The notes under the pieces are model-generated. The model did not search any database. It saw nothing but the letters and a program-made list of their open reading frames with translations, and had not been told where the DNA came from. Below, in pieces: positions 1 to 7,375 of a DNA stretch of 12,288 nt. The stretch covers positions 1-12,288 of the forward strand of contig JAUVGM010000027.1 in assembly GCA_030593785.1 (NCBI GenBank). The letters are read 5' to 3'. The position numbers and the translations under genes were made by a program. Source of the DNA: Gammaproteobacteria bacterium. Lineage in GTDB: Bacteria; Pseudomonadota; Gammaproteobacteria; UBA6429; Thiohalophilaceae. How positions within the stretch are numbered: the stretch's first letter is position 1; the number at the start of each line of letters is the position of its first letter.

Positions 1-902
1 TCTTTGGAGGCCATTTCCTCATAACGGGCAAGACGTGCTTTGCTCTTGGCATGGCGGCCTTTGGCATTTGAGCGCACCCATTCCAATTCTGTTTTCATGG
101 CTTTGGTATGAGCATCTTCTTGTTTTTTCTCAGCTACAAGACGGTTGCTTTTTTGTTCTAACCAAGACGAATAATTGCCTTCCCACGGGATACCTTCACC
201 GCGATCGAGTTCTAAAATCCAGCCTGCTACGTTATCAAGGAAATAGCGATCATGGGTTACGGCTACAACGGTACTTTGATAATCGTGTAAAAAGCGTTCT
301 AACCAGGCCACTGATTCAGCATCTAAATGGTTAGTTGGTTCATCGAGTAACAGCATATCGGGTTTCGATAAAAGTAATTTACACAAGGCAACACGGCGAC
401 GCTCACCACCGGATAATTTTGTGACATCGGCATCCCAGGGTGGCAAACGTAAAGCATCAGCGGCCACTTCTAAGGTACGTTCAATATTATGTCCGTCTGT
501 TGCCTGTAATAAGTTTTCCAGTTGAGCCTGTTCTGCAGCGAGAGCATCAAAGTCAGCATCAGCCTCGGCATAGGCAGCATATACTTCATCAAGTCGTGTT
601 AGTGCTGCTTTAATTTCGCCCAGACCGTCTTCAACATTACCTCGCACATCTTTGTCAGGATCGAGCTGAGGTTCTTGAGACAAATAGCCAATCTTAATAC
701 CTGGTTGAGGACGTGCTTCGCCGTCAATCTCTGTATCCAATCCAGCCATAATCTTTAGTAAAGTGGATTTACCTGAGCCATTAAGTCCTAAAACACCAAT
801 TTTTGCGCCAGGGAAAAATGACAGCGAGATATCTTTGAGTATAAAGCGCTTAGGCGGTACGACTTTGCTGACTTGGTTCATGGTGTAAATATATTGAGCC
901 AT
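1..902 (-). CDS. ettA: EttA, energy-dependent translational throttle ABC-F ATPase (N-terminal 300 residues, partial)
   Basis: Cytoplasmic ABC-F protein that, in the family, binds the ribosomal E site and gates the first elongation steps according to ATP/ADP level. The gene enters the window at its start and runs off the left edge, so about 300 of the usual roughly 555 residues are visible. The N-terminus (MAQYIYTMNQVSKVVPPKR) closely matches E. coli EttA from memory. Visible elements are Walker A (GLNGSGKST, residues 39-47), the ABC signature LSGGE (163-167), Walker B with catalytic Glu at residue 188 (DEPTNHLD, the same number as E. coli E188), the H-loop region THDRYF, and the charged inter-domain linker with KGRHAKSKARLARYEE near the cut edge. 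The start ATG is the complement of 900-902, preceded by a GGA Shine-Dalgarno core about 7 nt upstream. It diverges from the chemoreceptor gene; I found no convincing sigma-70 promoter for it in 903-1016. Confidence 0.96.
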   Translation of the reverse strand, partial: MAQYIYTMNQVSKVVPPKRFILKDISLSFFPGAKIGVLGLNGSGKSTLLKIMAGLDTEIDGEARPQPGIKIGYLSQEPQLDPDKDVRGNVEDGLGEIKAALTRLDEVYAAYAEADADFDALAAEQAQLENLLQATDGHNIERTLEVAADALRLPPWDADVTKLSGGERRRVALCKLLLSKPDMLLLDEPTNHLDAESVAWLERFLHDYQSTVVAVTHDRYFLDNVAGWILELDRGEGIPWEGNYSSWLEQKSNRLVAEKKQEDAHTKAMKTELEWVRSNAKGRHAKSKARLARYEEMASK

Positions 903-1016
903 TGATAATTCCAAATTTAGTTAAAAAAGATATTAGGAATAGTACTGTGTCTATTTTGTGAGTGAAATAAAATTAGGCTTATTTTTGTAAAAATAATGAA
1001 AATATCATTATCCCTC

Positions 1017-1044
1017 TAAAGGTTGAGGCAATTTTGGACGATAA
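1017..1044 (+). promoter_or_regulatory. Putative sigma-28 (FliA) promoter of the chemoreceptor gene
   Basis: TAAAGGTT at 1017-1024 and GACGATAA at 1037-1044 are each one mismatch from the sigma-28 elements TAAAGTTT and GCCGATAA. The spacer is 12 nt, against the usual 11. It lies about 45 nt upstream of the ATG of a methyl-accepting chemotaxis protein gene, the standard target class for FliA. The one-base-longer spacer is the only weakness. It implies co-expression with flagellar late genes. Confidence 0.65.
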
Positions 1045-1089
1045 ACCAGTTAGTAATAACCCCAAACTTGATGCTTGAGAGCAAGATTT

Positions 1090-2664
1090 ATGAAAAAGAA
1101 TTTACCTGTAACTAATAATGAAATTACGTTAAATGATGATCAGACCATTATTTCAACAACTGATAGTAAAGGTGCTATTACATCTGTAAATCAGAGTTTT
1201 CTTGAGATAAGTGGCTTTTCAAAGGATGAATTAATAGGTGTAAATCACAATATTGTCCGTCATCCAGAGATGCCTTCCGCAGCGTTTGCCGATTTATGGG
1301 CAACGGTTAAGAAGGGACAGGCTTGGATGGGGCTGGTAAAAAATAGGTGTAAAAATGGAGATTATTATTGGGTAGATGCGTTTGTTACACCAGTAACAAA
1401 AAATGGTGATATTCAAGGGTATGAGTCAACGCGGGTTAAACCCATTAAAGTTCTGACCGATAGAGCTGAAAAGTTATACAAGAAAATCTCTGCAGGTAAA
1501 AAACTTAATCTGAAAAATATAGGTTTAATACAAAAACAGATTTTAACCGGGTCTATTTTTCAGTTCCTTGTATTTGCTTCATTAGCAGCAGCTAATTTAT
1601 TAAGTTTACCTATTGCGGCAGCAGCATGGGTTGGAATTAGTCTTGCGTGGGCAGGTATAACGACTTATGAAATGCGAGATTTTCGAAAATTACTTAAGCG
1701 TTCTAAAAACATTGTTGATAATCCCATTATGCAACTGGCTTATTACGGTAAGGTTGATGATATAAGCCAAATTCGACTTTCAACCCGTATGTTGTCGGCA
1801 AAATTACGGACAGTAGTAAAACGATTAGAGCAATCAATAGACCAATTAAGTGCTCAAGCAGAAGCAAGTTCGGAAATTGCGGCTGAATCAAGTACAAATA
1901 TTAATCAACAAAAGCAAGAATTAGAAATGGTTGCGACTGCTGTTAATGAAATGACTGCGGCGATACAAGAAGTTGCTCAAAATACCGGTAGTGCAGCTCA
2001 GGCAGCTCAAGATGCGGCTAACATGTCACAAAAAGGTGCATTAACGATTACTGATGCGATTGGTATTATTGATTCTCTTGATGCTAATGTATCTACTGCA
2101 TCAAGTTCAATCGCTAAACTGAAAATTGATAGTGAAAATATAGGCGGTGTATTAGAAGTCATTCGTAGCATTGCCGAACAAACAAACTTACTCGCATTGA
2201 ATGCTGCGATTGAGGCTGCTCGTGCGGGTGAGCAAGGCCGCGGTTTTGCGGTTGTTGCAGATGAAGTACGGACATTGGCCAGCCGATCTCATGACGCGAC
2301 TCAGGAAATTCAAGAAATGATTGAGAAATTACAGCAGGGTGTAGCAACTGCGGTTGCTAACATGGCAGAAGTGAGTACGCGTGCAGAAGAAGGGGTTGCT
2401 CAAGTAGAGGAATCGGCAGAAGCTTTGGCGGAAATATCTGGATCAGTATCAATAATTAATGATATGAACACACAAATTGCTGCAGCGACAGAAGAACAAA
2501 ACTCGGTAGCTGAAGAGGTGAGCCGAAATATTGTACAAATTAACCAACTTTCTGGTGAAACAGCATTATCTGCTCAACGGGGTGAGCAAAATAGTCAGGA
2601 ATTATCTGAGTCGGTAGAAAATCTAAAAATGATGTTTAACCAGTTTAACGAGAGCCTTAAATAA
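1090..2664 (+). CDS. aer: Aer-like PAS-domain methyl-accepting chemotaxis (energy taxis) receptor
   Basis: Membrane-anchored chemoreceptor expected to sense redox/oxygen through a PAS-bound FAD and to signal to CheA/CheW. The PAS domain covers roughly residues 15-115. Residues important for FAD in E. coli Aer are present at identical numbers (R57, H58, W79, N85, with E60 replacing D60) in the motif VRHPEMPSAAFADLW. A hydrophobic hairpin at about 152-192 is the only membrane segment and there is no periplasmic sensor domain, as in Aer. The C-terminal half is the cytoplasmic signalling domain with the conserved hairpin tip (IAEQTNLLALNAAIEAARAG) and flanking Ala/Glu-rich coiled coils. No NWETF-type CheR tether is seen at the C-terminus, which ends NQFNESLK. 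I chose ATG 1090 (524 aa) over an in-frame TTG at 1075 because GAGAG lies about 8 nt upstream and the numbering then matches Aer. Aer-like paralogues with other signals exist, so the exact stimulus is inferred. Confidence 0.9.
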   Translation: MKKNLPVTNNEITLNDDQTIISTTDSKGAITSVNQSFLEISGFSKDELIGVNHNIVRHPEMPSAAFADLWATVKKGQAWMGLVKNRCKNGDYYWVDAFVTPVTKNGDIQGYESTRVKPIKVLTDRAEKLYKKISAGKKLNLKNIGLIQKQILTGSIFQFLVFASLAAANLLSLPIAAAAWVGISLAWAGITTYEMRDFRKLLKRSKNIVDNPIMQLAYYGKVDDISQIRLSTRMLSAKLRTVVKRLEQSIDQLSAQAEASSEIAAESSTNINQQKQELEMVATAVNEMTAAIQEVAQNTGSAAQAAQDAANMSQKGALTITDAIGIIDSLDANVSTASSSIAKLKIDSENIGGVLEVIRSIAEQTNLLALNAAIEAARAGEQGRGFAVVADEVRTLASRSHDATQEIQEMIEKLQQGVATAVANMAEVSTRAEEGVAQVEESAEALAEISGSVSIINDMNTQIAAATEEQNSVAEEVSRNIVQINQLSGETALSAQRGEQNSQELSESVENLKMMFNQFNESLK

Positions 2665-2720
2665 AAATTAAGGCTGTAAAAATGTGAGTGAAAGAAGCTC
2701 CTTATTACTTTCTCTCTTTA
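2653..2720 (+). terminator. Two small hairpins at the 3' end of the chemoreceptor gene, possible weak terminator
   Basis: A perfect 8-bp stem, AGCCTTAA (2653-2660) with TTAAGGCT (2668-2675), spans the stop codon but is not followed by a T run. A second stem, GAGTGAAAG (2686-2694) with CTTTCTCTC (2708-2716), has one mismatch and is followed by TTTAGATTTT. Together they could end transcription, but neither is a textbook intrinsic terminator. Confidence 0.3.
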
Positions 2721-2907
2721 GATTTTGATTATGCATAAGCCTCATATCATTCATATAAGCCGTCTAAAATGACGGTAAATTAGTAAAATTGGCTATCGAA
2801 GCATATCTAAAATCCTCTTTTTTATCATTTAACCATATTATTAACTTCTAACTCTTTAGTTCTATTCATGTTTCCTTAGAACCCTGCTATCCTTCGCCTC
2901 CTTAGTT
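2721..2907. other. Non-coding spacer between chemoreceptor and LysR genes
   Basis: This is the middle of a 299-bp gap. It is AT-rich, with no ORF I can support. The only structure I see is a 5-bp hairpin CCGTC (2760-2764)/GACGG (2771-2775) without a T tail, and a short imperfect direct repeat around ATAAGCC at about 2735 and 2754. I assign no function. Confidence 0.4.
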
Positions 2908-2936
2908 TTCCCAATGTGGATATAGAATAATATAAT
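2908..2936 (+). promoter_or_regulatory. Putative sigma-70 promoter of the LysR-type regulator
   Basis: A perfect -10 hexamer TATAAT at 2931-2936 lies 17 bp downstream of a 4/6 -35 match, TTCCCA at 2908-2913. The expected start of transcription is about 20 nt before the LysR ATG at 2964. No T-N11-A operator typical of LysR autoregulation was confidently identified. Confidence 0.5.
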
Positions 2937-2963
2937 GGTCGAGAGGCCATAAGAGTAAACATT

Positions 2964-3875
2964 ATGGCTGATAGACGATTACAGGTTTTTTACACGGTAG
3001 CGCGCTTATTAAGCTTCACTAAAGCGGCAGAAGAGCTTCACATGACGCAACCTGCGGTTACGTTTCAGGTGCGTCAGTTGGAAGAACAGTTTAATACTCG
3101 ATTATTTGATCGCACCCATAATCGAATAAGCCTGACGGAAGCCGGTAAAAGAGTGTATGAATGTGGCGGACGTATTTTTGAGATTTATGCAGAAATGGAT
3201 AATGCGGTACGTGAATTAACGGGGGATATCAGCGGTGTGCTCATTCTTGGTGCCAGTACCACAATTGCTGAATATATGCTGCCTGTATTATTGGGTGATT
3301 TTAAAGCAGAACATCCGGATGTTACGGTTCGTTTAAAAGTAGCGAATACCGATGGTATTGTTTCTCAAGTTGAAAATAATGCGATTGATCTTGGTGTAGT
3401 TGAAGCACCTGTTACTAATAAAAACCTCGTTGTTGAAGAATGCAGCACAGATCAACTTGTTGTGATCGTTGCTCCAGGACATGATTTAGCGAATGAAAGT
3501 GTTATACCGCTTAAACGTTTAGCTGATTACCCTTTTATTTGTCGTGAAGAAGGATCTGGAACACGTGAAGTCATGCTTGAAAGTATGCATGCTTCAGGTA
3601 TTGAAGAATGTGAACTTCGAGTTTCGATGGAGTTGGGCAGTATCGAGTCAATCAAGGGTGCAGTTGAAGCCGGTATGGGAATCTCCGTTATTTCATCGGC
3701 GACTATCCAGAAAGAAGTTAAGCTTGGTACATTAGTGGCAATTAAAACAGATCCACCGATTGTACGTCCTTTTTCTTTTGTTCATCAAAAACAAAAATTC
3801 CGTATGAGTGCTATGGATGAATTACTGAGTTTTGCACGGAATTATTGTAAATCCTATCATGCAGATAAGAGCTAG
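2964..3875 (+). CDS. LysR-family transcriptional regulator
   Basis: A 303-residue DNA-binding regulator of normal LysR length. The N-terminal winged helix-turn-helix covers about residues 3-62 (LSFTKAAEELHMTQPAVTFQVRQLEE, then TRLFDRTHNRISLTEAGKRV), followed by a linker helix and a periplasmic-binding-protein-like effector domain from about residue 90 to the end. A helix-turn-helix beginning MADRRLQVF..VARLLSFTKAA resembles the subgroup containing YeiE and CbbR-like regulators, from memory. I cannot assign the effector or regulon, because the neighbours (a chemoreceptor upstream, a PerM-like transporter downstream) are not classical LysR targets and there is no divergent partner gene. The start ATG is supported by AAGAG about 8 nt upstream and by the TATAAT promoter. 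Confidence 0.92.
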   Translation: MADRRLQVFYTVARLLSFTKAAEELHMTQPAVTFQVRQLEEQFNTRLFDRTHNRISLTEAGKRVYECGGRIFEIYAEMDNAVRELTGDISGVLILGASTTIAEYMLPVLLGDFKAEHPDVTVRLKVANTDGIVSQVENNAIDLGVVEAPVTNKNLVVEECSTDQLVVIVAPGHDLANESVIPLKRLADYPFICREEGSGTREVMLESMHASGIEECELRVSMELGSIESIKGAVEAGMGISVISSATIQKEVKLGTLVAIKTDPPIVRPFSFVHQKQKFRMSAMDELLSFARNYCKSYHADKS

Positions 3876-3905
3876 TTAAATTTAGGGTAGACTCGAGTTC
3901 AAAAT

Positions 3906-3911
3906 TATAAT
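3906..3911 (+). promoter_or_regulatory. Possible -10 element upstream of the small gene and AI-2E transporter gene
   Basis: A perfect TATAAT lies 21 nt before the GTG start at 3933. No good -35 sits at 16-18 bp upstream (the best is TTAGGG, 2/6), so this may be chance in AT-rich DNA, with the pair instead read through from the LysR gene 57 bp upstream. Confidence 0.3.
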
Positions 3912-3932
3912 AATTGAGTTTAAATATATCCT

Positions 3933-4307
3933 GTGAAAAAAAGTACCAAGAAACTATTAGAGTTTTACCGCAGCCTTCCTGATGAAGTTGCAGAGCAGTT
4001 ACTCGATTATGCTGAATTTCTGGCTTTACGTCATAATGTAGAGATTCAAGCGATATCTTCGCCCGAAGATATTTCCCGTCCGAATAAAGAATCTGTCGTT
4101 GTTGCAGTTAAGCGCTTAACCGCAACTTACCCAATGGTAAACAAGGATAAACTTCTCGATAAAACTGCCTCGTTAGTTAGTCAAAATATGCTTCAAGGGC
4201 GTGATGCCATTGAAGTTATCGATGAGCTTGAAATCATCTTTCGCCAGCATTACGAGATACTTGTTAATGAATCAAAGGCAGAATCAAAGCAGGAAGAGTC
4301 TGAATGA
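3933..4307 (+). CDS. Uncharacterised 124-residue protein, DUF2281-like N-terminus
   Basis: I do not recognise a named family with certainty. It is a small soluble protein with no signal peptide or membrane segment, mainly helical and charged, with a Lys/Glu-rich tail (ESKAESKQEESE). Residues 8-35 (LEFYRSLPDEVAEQLLDYAEFL) resemble the short motif LPEE..QEVLDFIEFL seen in DUF2281 and antitoxin-like proteins. The rest (VKRLTATYPMVNKDKLLDKTASLVSQNMLQGRDAIEVIDELE) has no motif I can name. The GTG start is the only plausible one, as no ATG occurs in frame before residue 67; the Shine-Dalgarno sequence is weak. Its stop overlaps the next gene's start (ATGA at 4304-4307), so it is almost certainly translationally coupled to the PerM-like transporter. 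It is a real gene by coding character and coupling, but of unknown function. Confidence 0.78.
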   Translation: MKKSTKKLLEFYRSLPDEVAEQLLDYAEFLALRHNVEIQAISSPEDISRPNKESVVVAVKRLTATYPMVNKDKLLDKTASLVSQNMLQGRDAIEVIDELEIIFRQHYEILVNESKAESKQEESE

Positions 4308-5374
4308 TTGAGTTAGTTAAGACGTGGTATAACCGATATTTTTCTGATCCTCAGGCTATTATTCTAACGGCTGTTTTAATTGTTGGTGCGACTATTGTTT
4401 TAACAATGGGTGATATGTTGTTGCCTGTATTTGCTTCAATTGTTATCGCCTATTTGCTTGAAGGTGTTGTGCGACGAATGCAACATTACGGTTCGAAACG
4501 TCTTACCGCTGTTATTCTAGTGTTTTTAGCCTTTGTTGCATTTTTAATCTTTCTTTTCTTTGGTATTGCACCGTTAGTTTCCAGTCAGTTAAGTGAGTTA
4601 TTCACAGAGTTGCCGCGTTATTTAACACAAGGCCAACAACTGTTATTACAACTACCGGAAATGTATTCATTTATTTCTGAAAAACAGGTTAATGAGTTAA
4701 ATGATTTAATTAACCGTGAGATAACAGGCTTAGGTTCACAGATTGTCAGCTTGTCATTTTCATCCATTCCAGGTTTGATCACGTTAGCCGTTTATATTTT
4801 TCTTGTACCTGTGCTGGTGTTTTTGTTTATGAAAGATAAAGAACGTATCTGGCAATGGTTTGGTGAGATGTTGCCAGAAGATCGCACTTTAGTTTCTCAG
4901 GTTTCAGATGAAATGGATTTACAGTTAGGTAAGTATATTCGCGGTAAATTTTTTGAGATCATGGTTGTGGGTGTAGTGACGTATATTGGATTCGCAATTC
5001 TTGGAATTAAATATGCGATTTTATTATCTGTCCTGGTAGGCATATCTGTTCTGGTTCCATACATTGGTGCAGCCGTTGTCACTATCCCCGTCGTGTTGAT
5101 TGCGTTTTTCCAATGGGGTTGGACCAATGAGTTCTTCTGGTTAATTGGTTTCTTTGGTGTAAGTCAGGCTCTTGATGGCACAATACTCGTTCCCTGGCTC
5201 TTTTCCGGATTAGTTAACCTGCATCCTATTGCAATTATCGTTAGTGTCTTGGTATTTGGTGGTTTGTGGGGTTTTTGGGGAGTATTCTTTGCTATTCCAC
5301 TCGCAACATTGGTGAGCGCTGTTATTCATGCATGGCCTCACATTGAAGTGGTTAGCGAACAAAAAACTTCTTAA
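4304..5374 (+). CDS. AI-2E family (PerM/YdiK-like) inner-membrane protein
   Basis: A 356-residue polytopic inner-membrane protein of the AI-2E exporter/PerM family, the usual length for the family (about 350). Hydrophobic segments fall at about residues 18-35, 38-52, 65-90, 150-180, 215-235, 240-270, 277-300 and 308-345, with a soluble stretch at about 95-150 (LSELFTELPRYLTQGQQLLLQLP). The C-terminal core carries family-like motifs: YIRGKFFEIMVVGVVTY, VLVGISVLVPYIGAAV, then LHPIAIIVSVLVFGGLWG and FWGVFFAIPLA. The transported substrate differs between members (autoinducer-2 export, Na+/H+ antiport or unknown) and cannot be inferred here. Its start overlaps the upstream small gene by 4 bp. It ends convergently with phoH, 64 bp away, with its stop codon inside a repeated AT-rich segment. 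Confidence 0.92.
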   Translation: MIELVKTWYNRYFSDPQAIILTAVLIVGATIVLTMGDMLLPVFASIVIAYLLEGVVRRMQHYGSKRLTAVILVFLAFVAFLIFLFFGIAPLVSSQLSELFTELPRYLTQGQQLLLQLPEMYSFISEKQVNELNDLINREITGLGSQIVSLSFSSIPGLITLAVYIFLVPVLVFLFMKDKERIWQWFGEMLPEDRTLVSQVSDEMDLQLGKYIRGKFFEIMVVGVVTYIGFAILGIKYAILLSVLVGISVLVPYIGAAVVTIPVVLIAFFQWGWTNEFFWLIGFFGVSQALDGTILVPWLFSGLVNLHPIAIIVSVLVFGGLWGFWGVFFAIPLATLVSAVIHAWPHIEVVSEQKTS

Positions 5375-5451
5375 TTTTATAACACTCCCATTTTTAACAC
5401 TTCTTAATTTATTACACTGCGACTTATTACATCTCGACTTATAACACTTCT
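5366..5451. repeat. Degenerate direct repeats in the convergent intergenic gap
   Basis: Copies of an AT-rich unit of the form ACTTCTTAATTTATTACACT occur at 5366-5386 and 5399-5418. Shorter derivatives occur at 5421-5433 (GACTTATTACATC) and 5436-5450 (GACTTATAACACTTC). The first copy contains the stop codon of the AI-2E-family gene and the last contains that of phoH. No hairpin terminator is seen in the gap, so transcription from both sides may overlap here. Confidence 0.55.
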
Positions 5452-6857
5452 GAAGCGAAATCAGCCAGACGCGAACGCTCGCCGCGAATCAACGTGATAT
5501 GTCCACTGTGTTCCCACTGTTTGAACCGATCTATAACGTAGGTTAAGCCTGATGTGGTTTCGGTTAAGTAAGGCGTATCGATTTGCGCAATATTACCTAA
5601 ACAAACGATCTTGGTACCCGGACCACTGCGGGTAATTAATGTTTTAAGTTGATGAGATGTAAGGTTTTGTGCTTCATCAATAATGATGTAACGATTTAAA
5701 AATGTACGGCCTCGCATAAAGTTGATGGAACGAATTTTTATGCGATTTGAAATCAAGTCATTGGTTACTGCTTGCCCCCATTCACTGGAAAAGCTGGAAT
5801 CAGATGCATCGTCATCTGTTTTGTTTAACACTTCAAGGTTATCCATTAATGCTCCCATCCATGGAGTCATTTTTTCTTCTTCAGTACCGGGTAAAAATCC
5901 AATATCTTCTCCAACGGGAATGGTTACTCGCGTCATAATGATTTCTGAATAGAGTTTCTGTTCTAGAGTTTGTTCCAGCCCGGCTGCAAGTGTTAAAAGT
6001 GTTTTGCCTGTCCCCGCCATTCCGATAAGGCTAACAAAATCAATTTCCGGATCCATGAGTAAGTTCAGTGCATAACTTTGTTCCTGGTTACGCGCATTGA
6101 TACCCCAGACAGTGTGTGATGGGGTTTGGAAATCCTTAGTGGTTTCAATAACCGCAGTATCACCATCAATGGTTCTTACCAGGGCTTCGAAAGGCTGTTC
6201 TTCATCCTGGCTGCTAATAAAAGCATTAGGATGCCAGTTTTGTACTTCTGGTCCATGTAACTTATAGAAGGTACGACCTTCTTCCAGCCATGAATCCATT
6301 TCTCTTGCGTGCTGTTCCCAAAAATCGTCATTGAGTTTGATTGTTCCTGTGTATAAAAGATCAACATCTTCTAAAACACGATCGTTATGATAATCCTCAA
6401 CCTTTATTCCCATTGCAGCAGCTTTAATGCGCAGGTTAATATCTTTTGTAACTAAAGTTATATCATGATTTTCAAATTTTTCATGTAATGCGAGAGTGGT
6501 ACCAAGAATATTATTATCAGGTAAACTGCCTGGCAGGTAGTCGGGTAATGTTGCTTTATAGGATCGAGTCTGGAAAAATAATTTTCCGCTGGAAATATTA
6601 TTTTCATCACTGTTTAAGATAGAGTTTAGAGTAATACCGCTTTCAATTTGTTCCTGTGTTGCATCACTTATCAAGTCATCAAGGAATCGACTTGTTTGTC
6701 TTGCATTACGAGCAACTTCGGAACGACCTTTTTTATTATTATCCAGTTCTTCCAGTACCATCATGGGTAAAAAAAGATCGTGCTCCTGAAAACGAAATAA
6801 TGCGGTGGGATCATGCATTAATACATTGGTATCCAGTACAAATAAACGTTGTGACAT
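5439..6857 (-). CDS. PIN-PhoH family ATPase (PhoH2/YlaK-like)
   Basis: A 472-residue cytoplasmic protein joining an N-terminal PIN nuclease-like domain to a C-terminal PhoH P-loop ATPase/helicase domain; members are linked to RNA unwinding and cleavage. The PIN acidic residues are visible: D9 (LDTNVLMHDP), E36/E37 (VLEELDNNKKG), D114 (LPDNNILGT) and D139 (TKDINLR), so the nuclease site looks intact. Walker A is at 279-286 (GMAGTGKT), GEDIGFLPG follows at 316-324, and Walker B at 391-395 (IIIDEAQN). The C-terminus has the PhoH signature region IVCLGNIAQID..YLTETTSGL. Length is as expected for the fusion. The ATG follows the bcp stop by 5 bp with only a distant Shine-Dalgarno (AAAGGA about 14 nt upstream), suggesting coupling to bcp. 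No separate antitoxin gene sits upstream, unlike the mycobacterial PhoAT pair. Confidence 0.94.
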   Translation of the reverse strand: MSQRLFVLDTNVLMHDPTALFRFQEHDLFLPMMVLEELDNNKKGRSEVARNARQTSRFLDDLISDATQEQIESGITLNSILNSDENNISSGKLFFQTRSYKATLPDYLPGSLPDNNILGTTLALHEKFENHDITLVTKDINLRIKAAAMGIKVEDYHNDRVLEDVDLLYTGTIKLNDDFWEQHAREMDSWLEEGRTFYKLHGPEVQNWHPNAFISSQDEEQPFEALVRTIDGDTAVIETTKDFQTPSHTVWGINARNQEQSYALNLLMDPEIDFVSLIGMAGTGKTLLTLAAGLEQTLEQKLYSEIIMTRVTIPVGEDIGFLPGTEEEKMTPWMGALMDNLEVLNKTDDDASDSSFSSEWGQAVTNDLISNRIKIRSINFMRGRTFLNRYIIIDEAQNLTSHQLKTLITRSGPGTKIVCLGNIAQIDTPYLTETTSGLTYVIDRFKQWEHSGHITLIRGERSRLADFASEVL

Positions 6858-6862
6858 AATTA

Positions 6863-7348
6863 TTACAGGTTTCCTTTATTAAGAGCCTTAACCGCTGTCA
6901 GGACTTCCTCAACGTGAGCTTTGACTTTTACTTTACGCCATTCTTGTTTTAATACACCTTTATCATTAATCAGAAAGGTGCTGCGTTCAATACCCAAGTG
7001 TTTTTTACCATACATGTTTTTCAATTTGATGACATCAAATAACTTACACAGCACTTCTTCTGTATCTGATAATAAATCAAAAGGAAACTTTTGTTTTTCT
7101 TTGAAATTTTCATGCTTGGTTAACGTGTCACGAGACACTCCTAAGATAACGCAGTTTTGCCTTTTAAACTTTGCCATACTGTCACGGAAATCCTGTCCTT
7201 CAGTGGTGCAGCCGGGAGTATTATCTTTAGGATAAAAGTATAGAACAATATTTTTACCTTTCAGACTCGATAGTGAAATAGTCTGTTCTCCTGTGGCGGG
7301 GAGTTTGAAAGCAGGAACTTTCTTACCAACTTCAACGGTCATTTTCAT
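6863..7348 (-). CDS. bcp: Bcp/PrxQ-type thioredoxin-dependent peroxiredoxin
   Basis: A 161-residue cytoplasmic thiol peroxidase reducing H2O2 and alkyl hydroperoxides. The peroxidatic cysteine is C47 in YFYPKDNTPGCTTEG, and the GIERSTFLI strand is also typical. The resolving cysteine that in E. coli Bcp sits five residues later is absent (Q52). The alternative helix-3 resolving position of the Xanthomonas-type PrxQ appears to be K83. The remaining cysteines are C66 and C101, the latter (VLCKLFDV) being widely conserved. This protein may therefore work as a 1-Cys enzyme or use another partner. Two starts are possible: ATG at 7348, or ATG two codons on at 7342, which is better spaced from AGG. 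It probably forms a two-gene unit with phoH. Confidence 0.95.
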   Translation of the reverse strand: MKMTVEVGKKVPAFKLPATGEQTISLSSLKGKNIVLYFYPKDNTPGCTTEGQDFRDSMAKFKRQNCVILGVSRDTLTKHENFKEKQKFPFDLLSDTEEVLCKLFDVIKLKNMYGKKHLGIERSTFLINDKGVLKQEWRKVKVKAHVEEVLTAVKALNKGNL

Positions 7349-7375
7349 TACCTATGATAAATTTCAAAAACTGTC

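Noticed and set aside
35..334. Plus-strand 99-codon open frame inside ettA
   Set aside because: It lies antisense to the strongly conserved EttA coding sequence and its product has no recognisable character; it is a shadow frame.
1075..1089. Upstream TTG start for the chemoreceptor
   Set aside because: ATG 1090 has better Shine-Dalgarno spacing, and its numbering places R57, H58, W79 and N85 exactly as in E. coli Aer.
3933..4307. Antitoxin of a toxin-antitoxin pair, because of the DUF2281-like motif
   Set aside because: The coupled downstream gene is an eight-segment membrane protein of the AI-2E family, not a toxin, and the 124-residue length exceeds typical antitoxins of that type.
7355..7362. 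TATCAT as a -10 for bcp on the minus strand
   Set aside because: It would place the transcription start almost on the bcp start codon, leaving no leader for the ribosome site.
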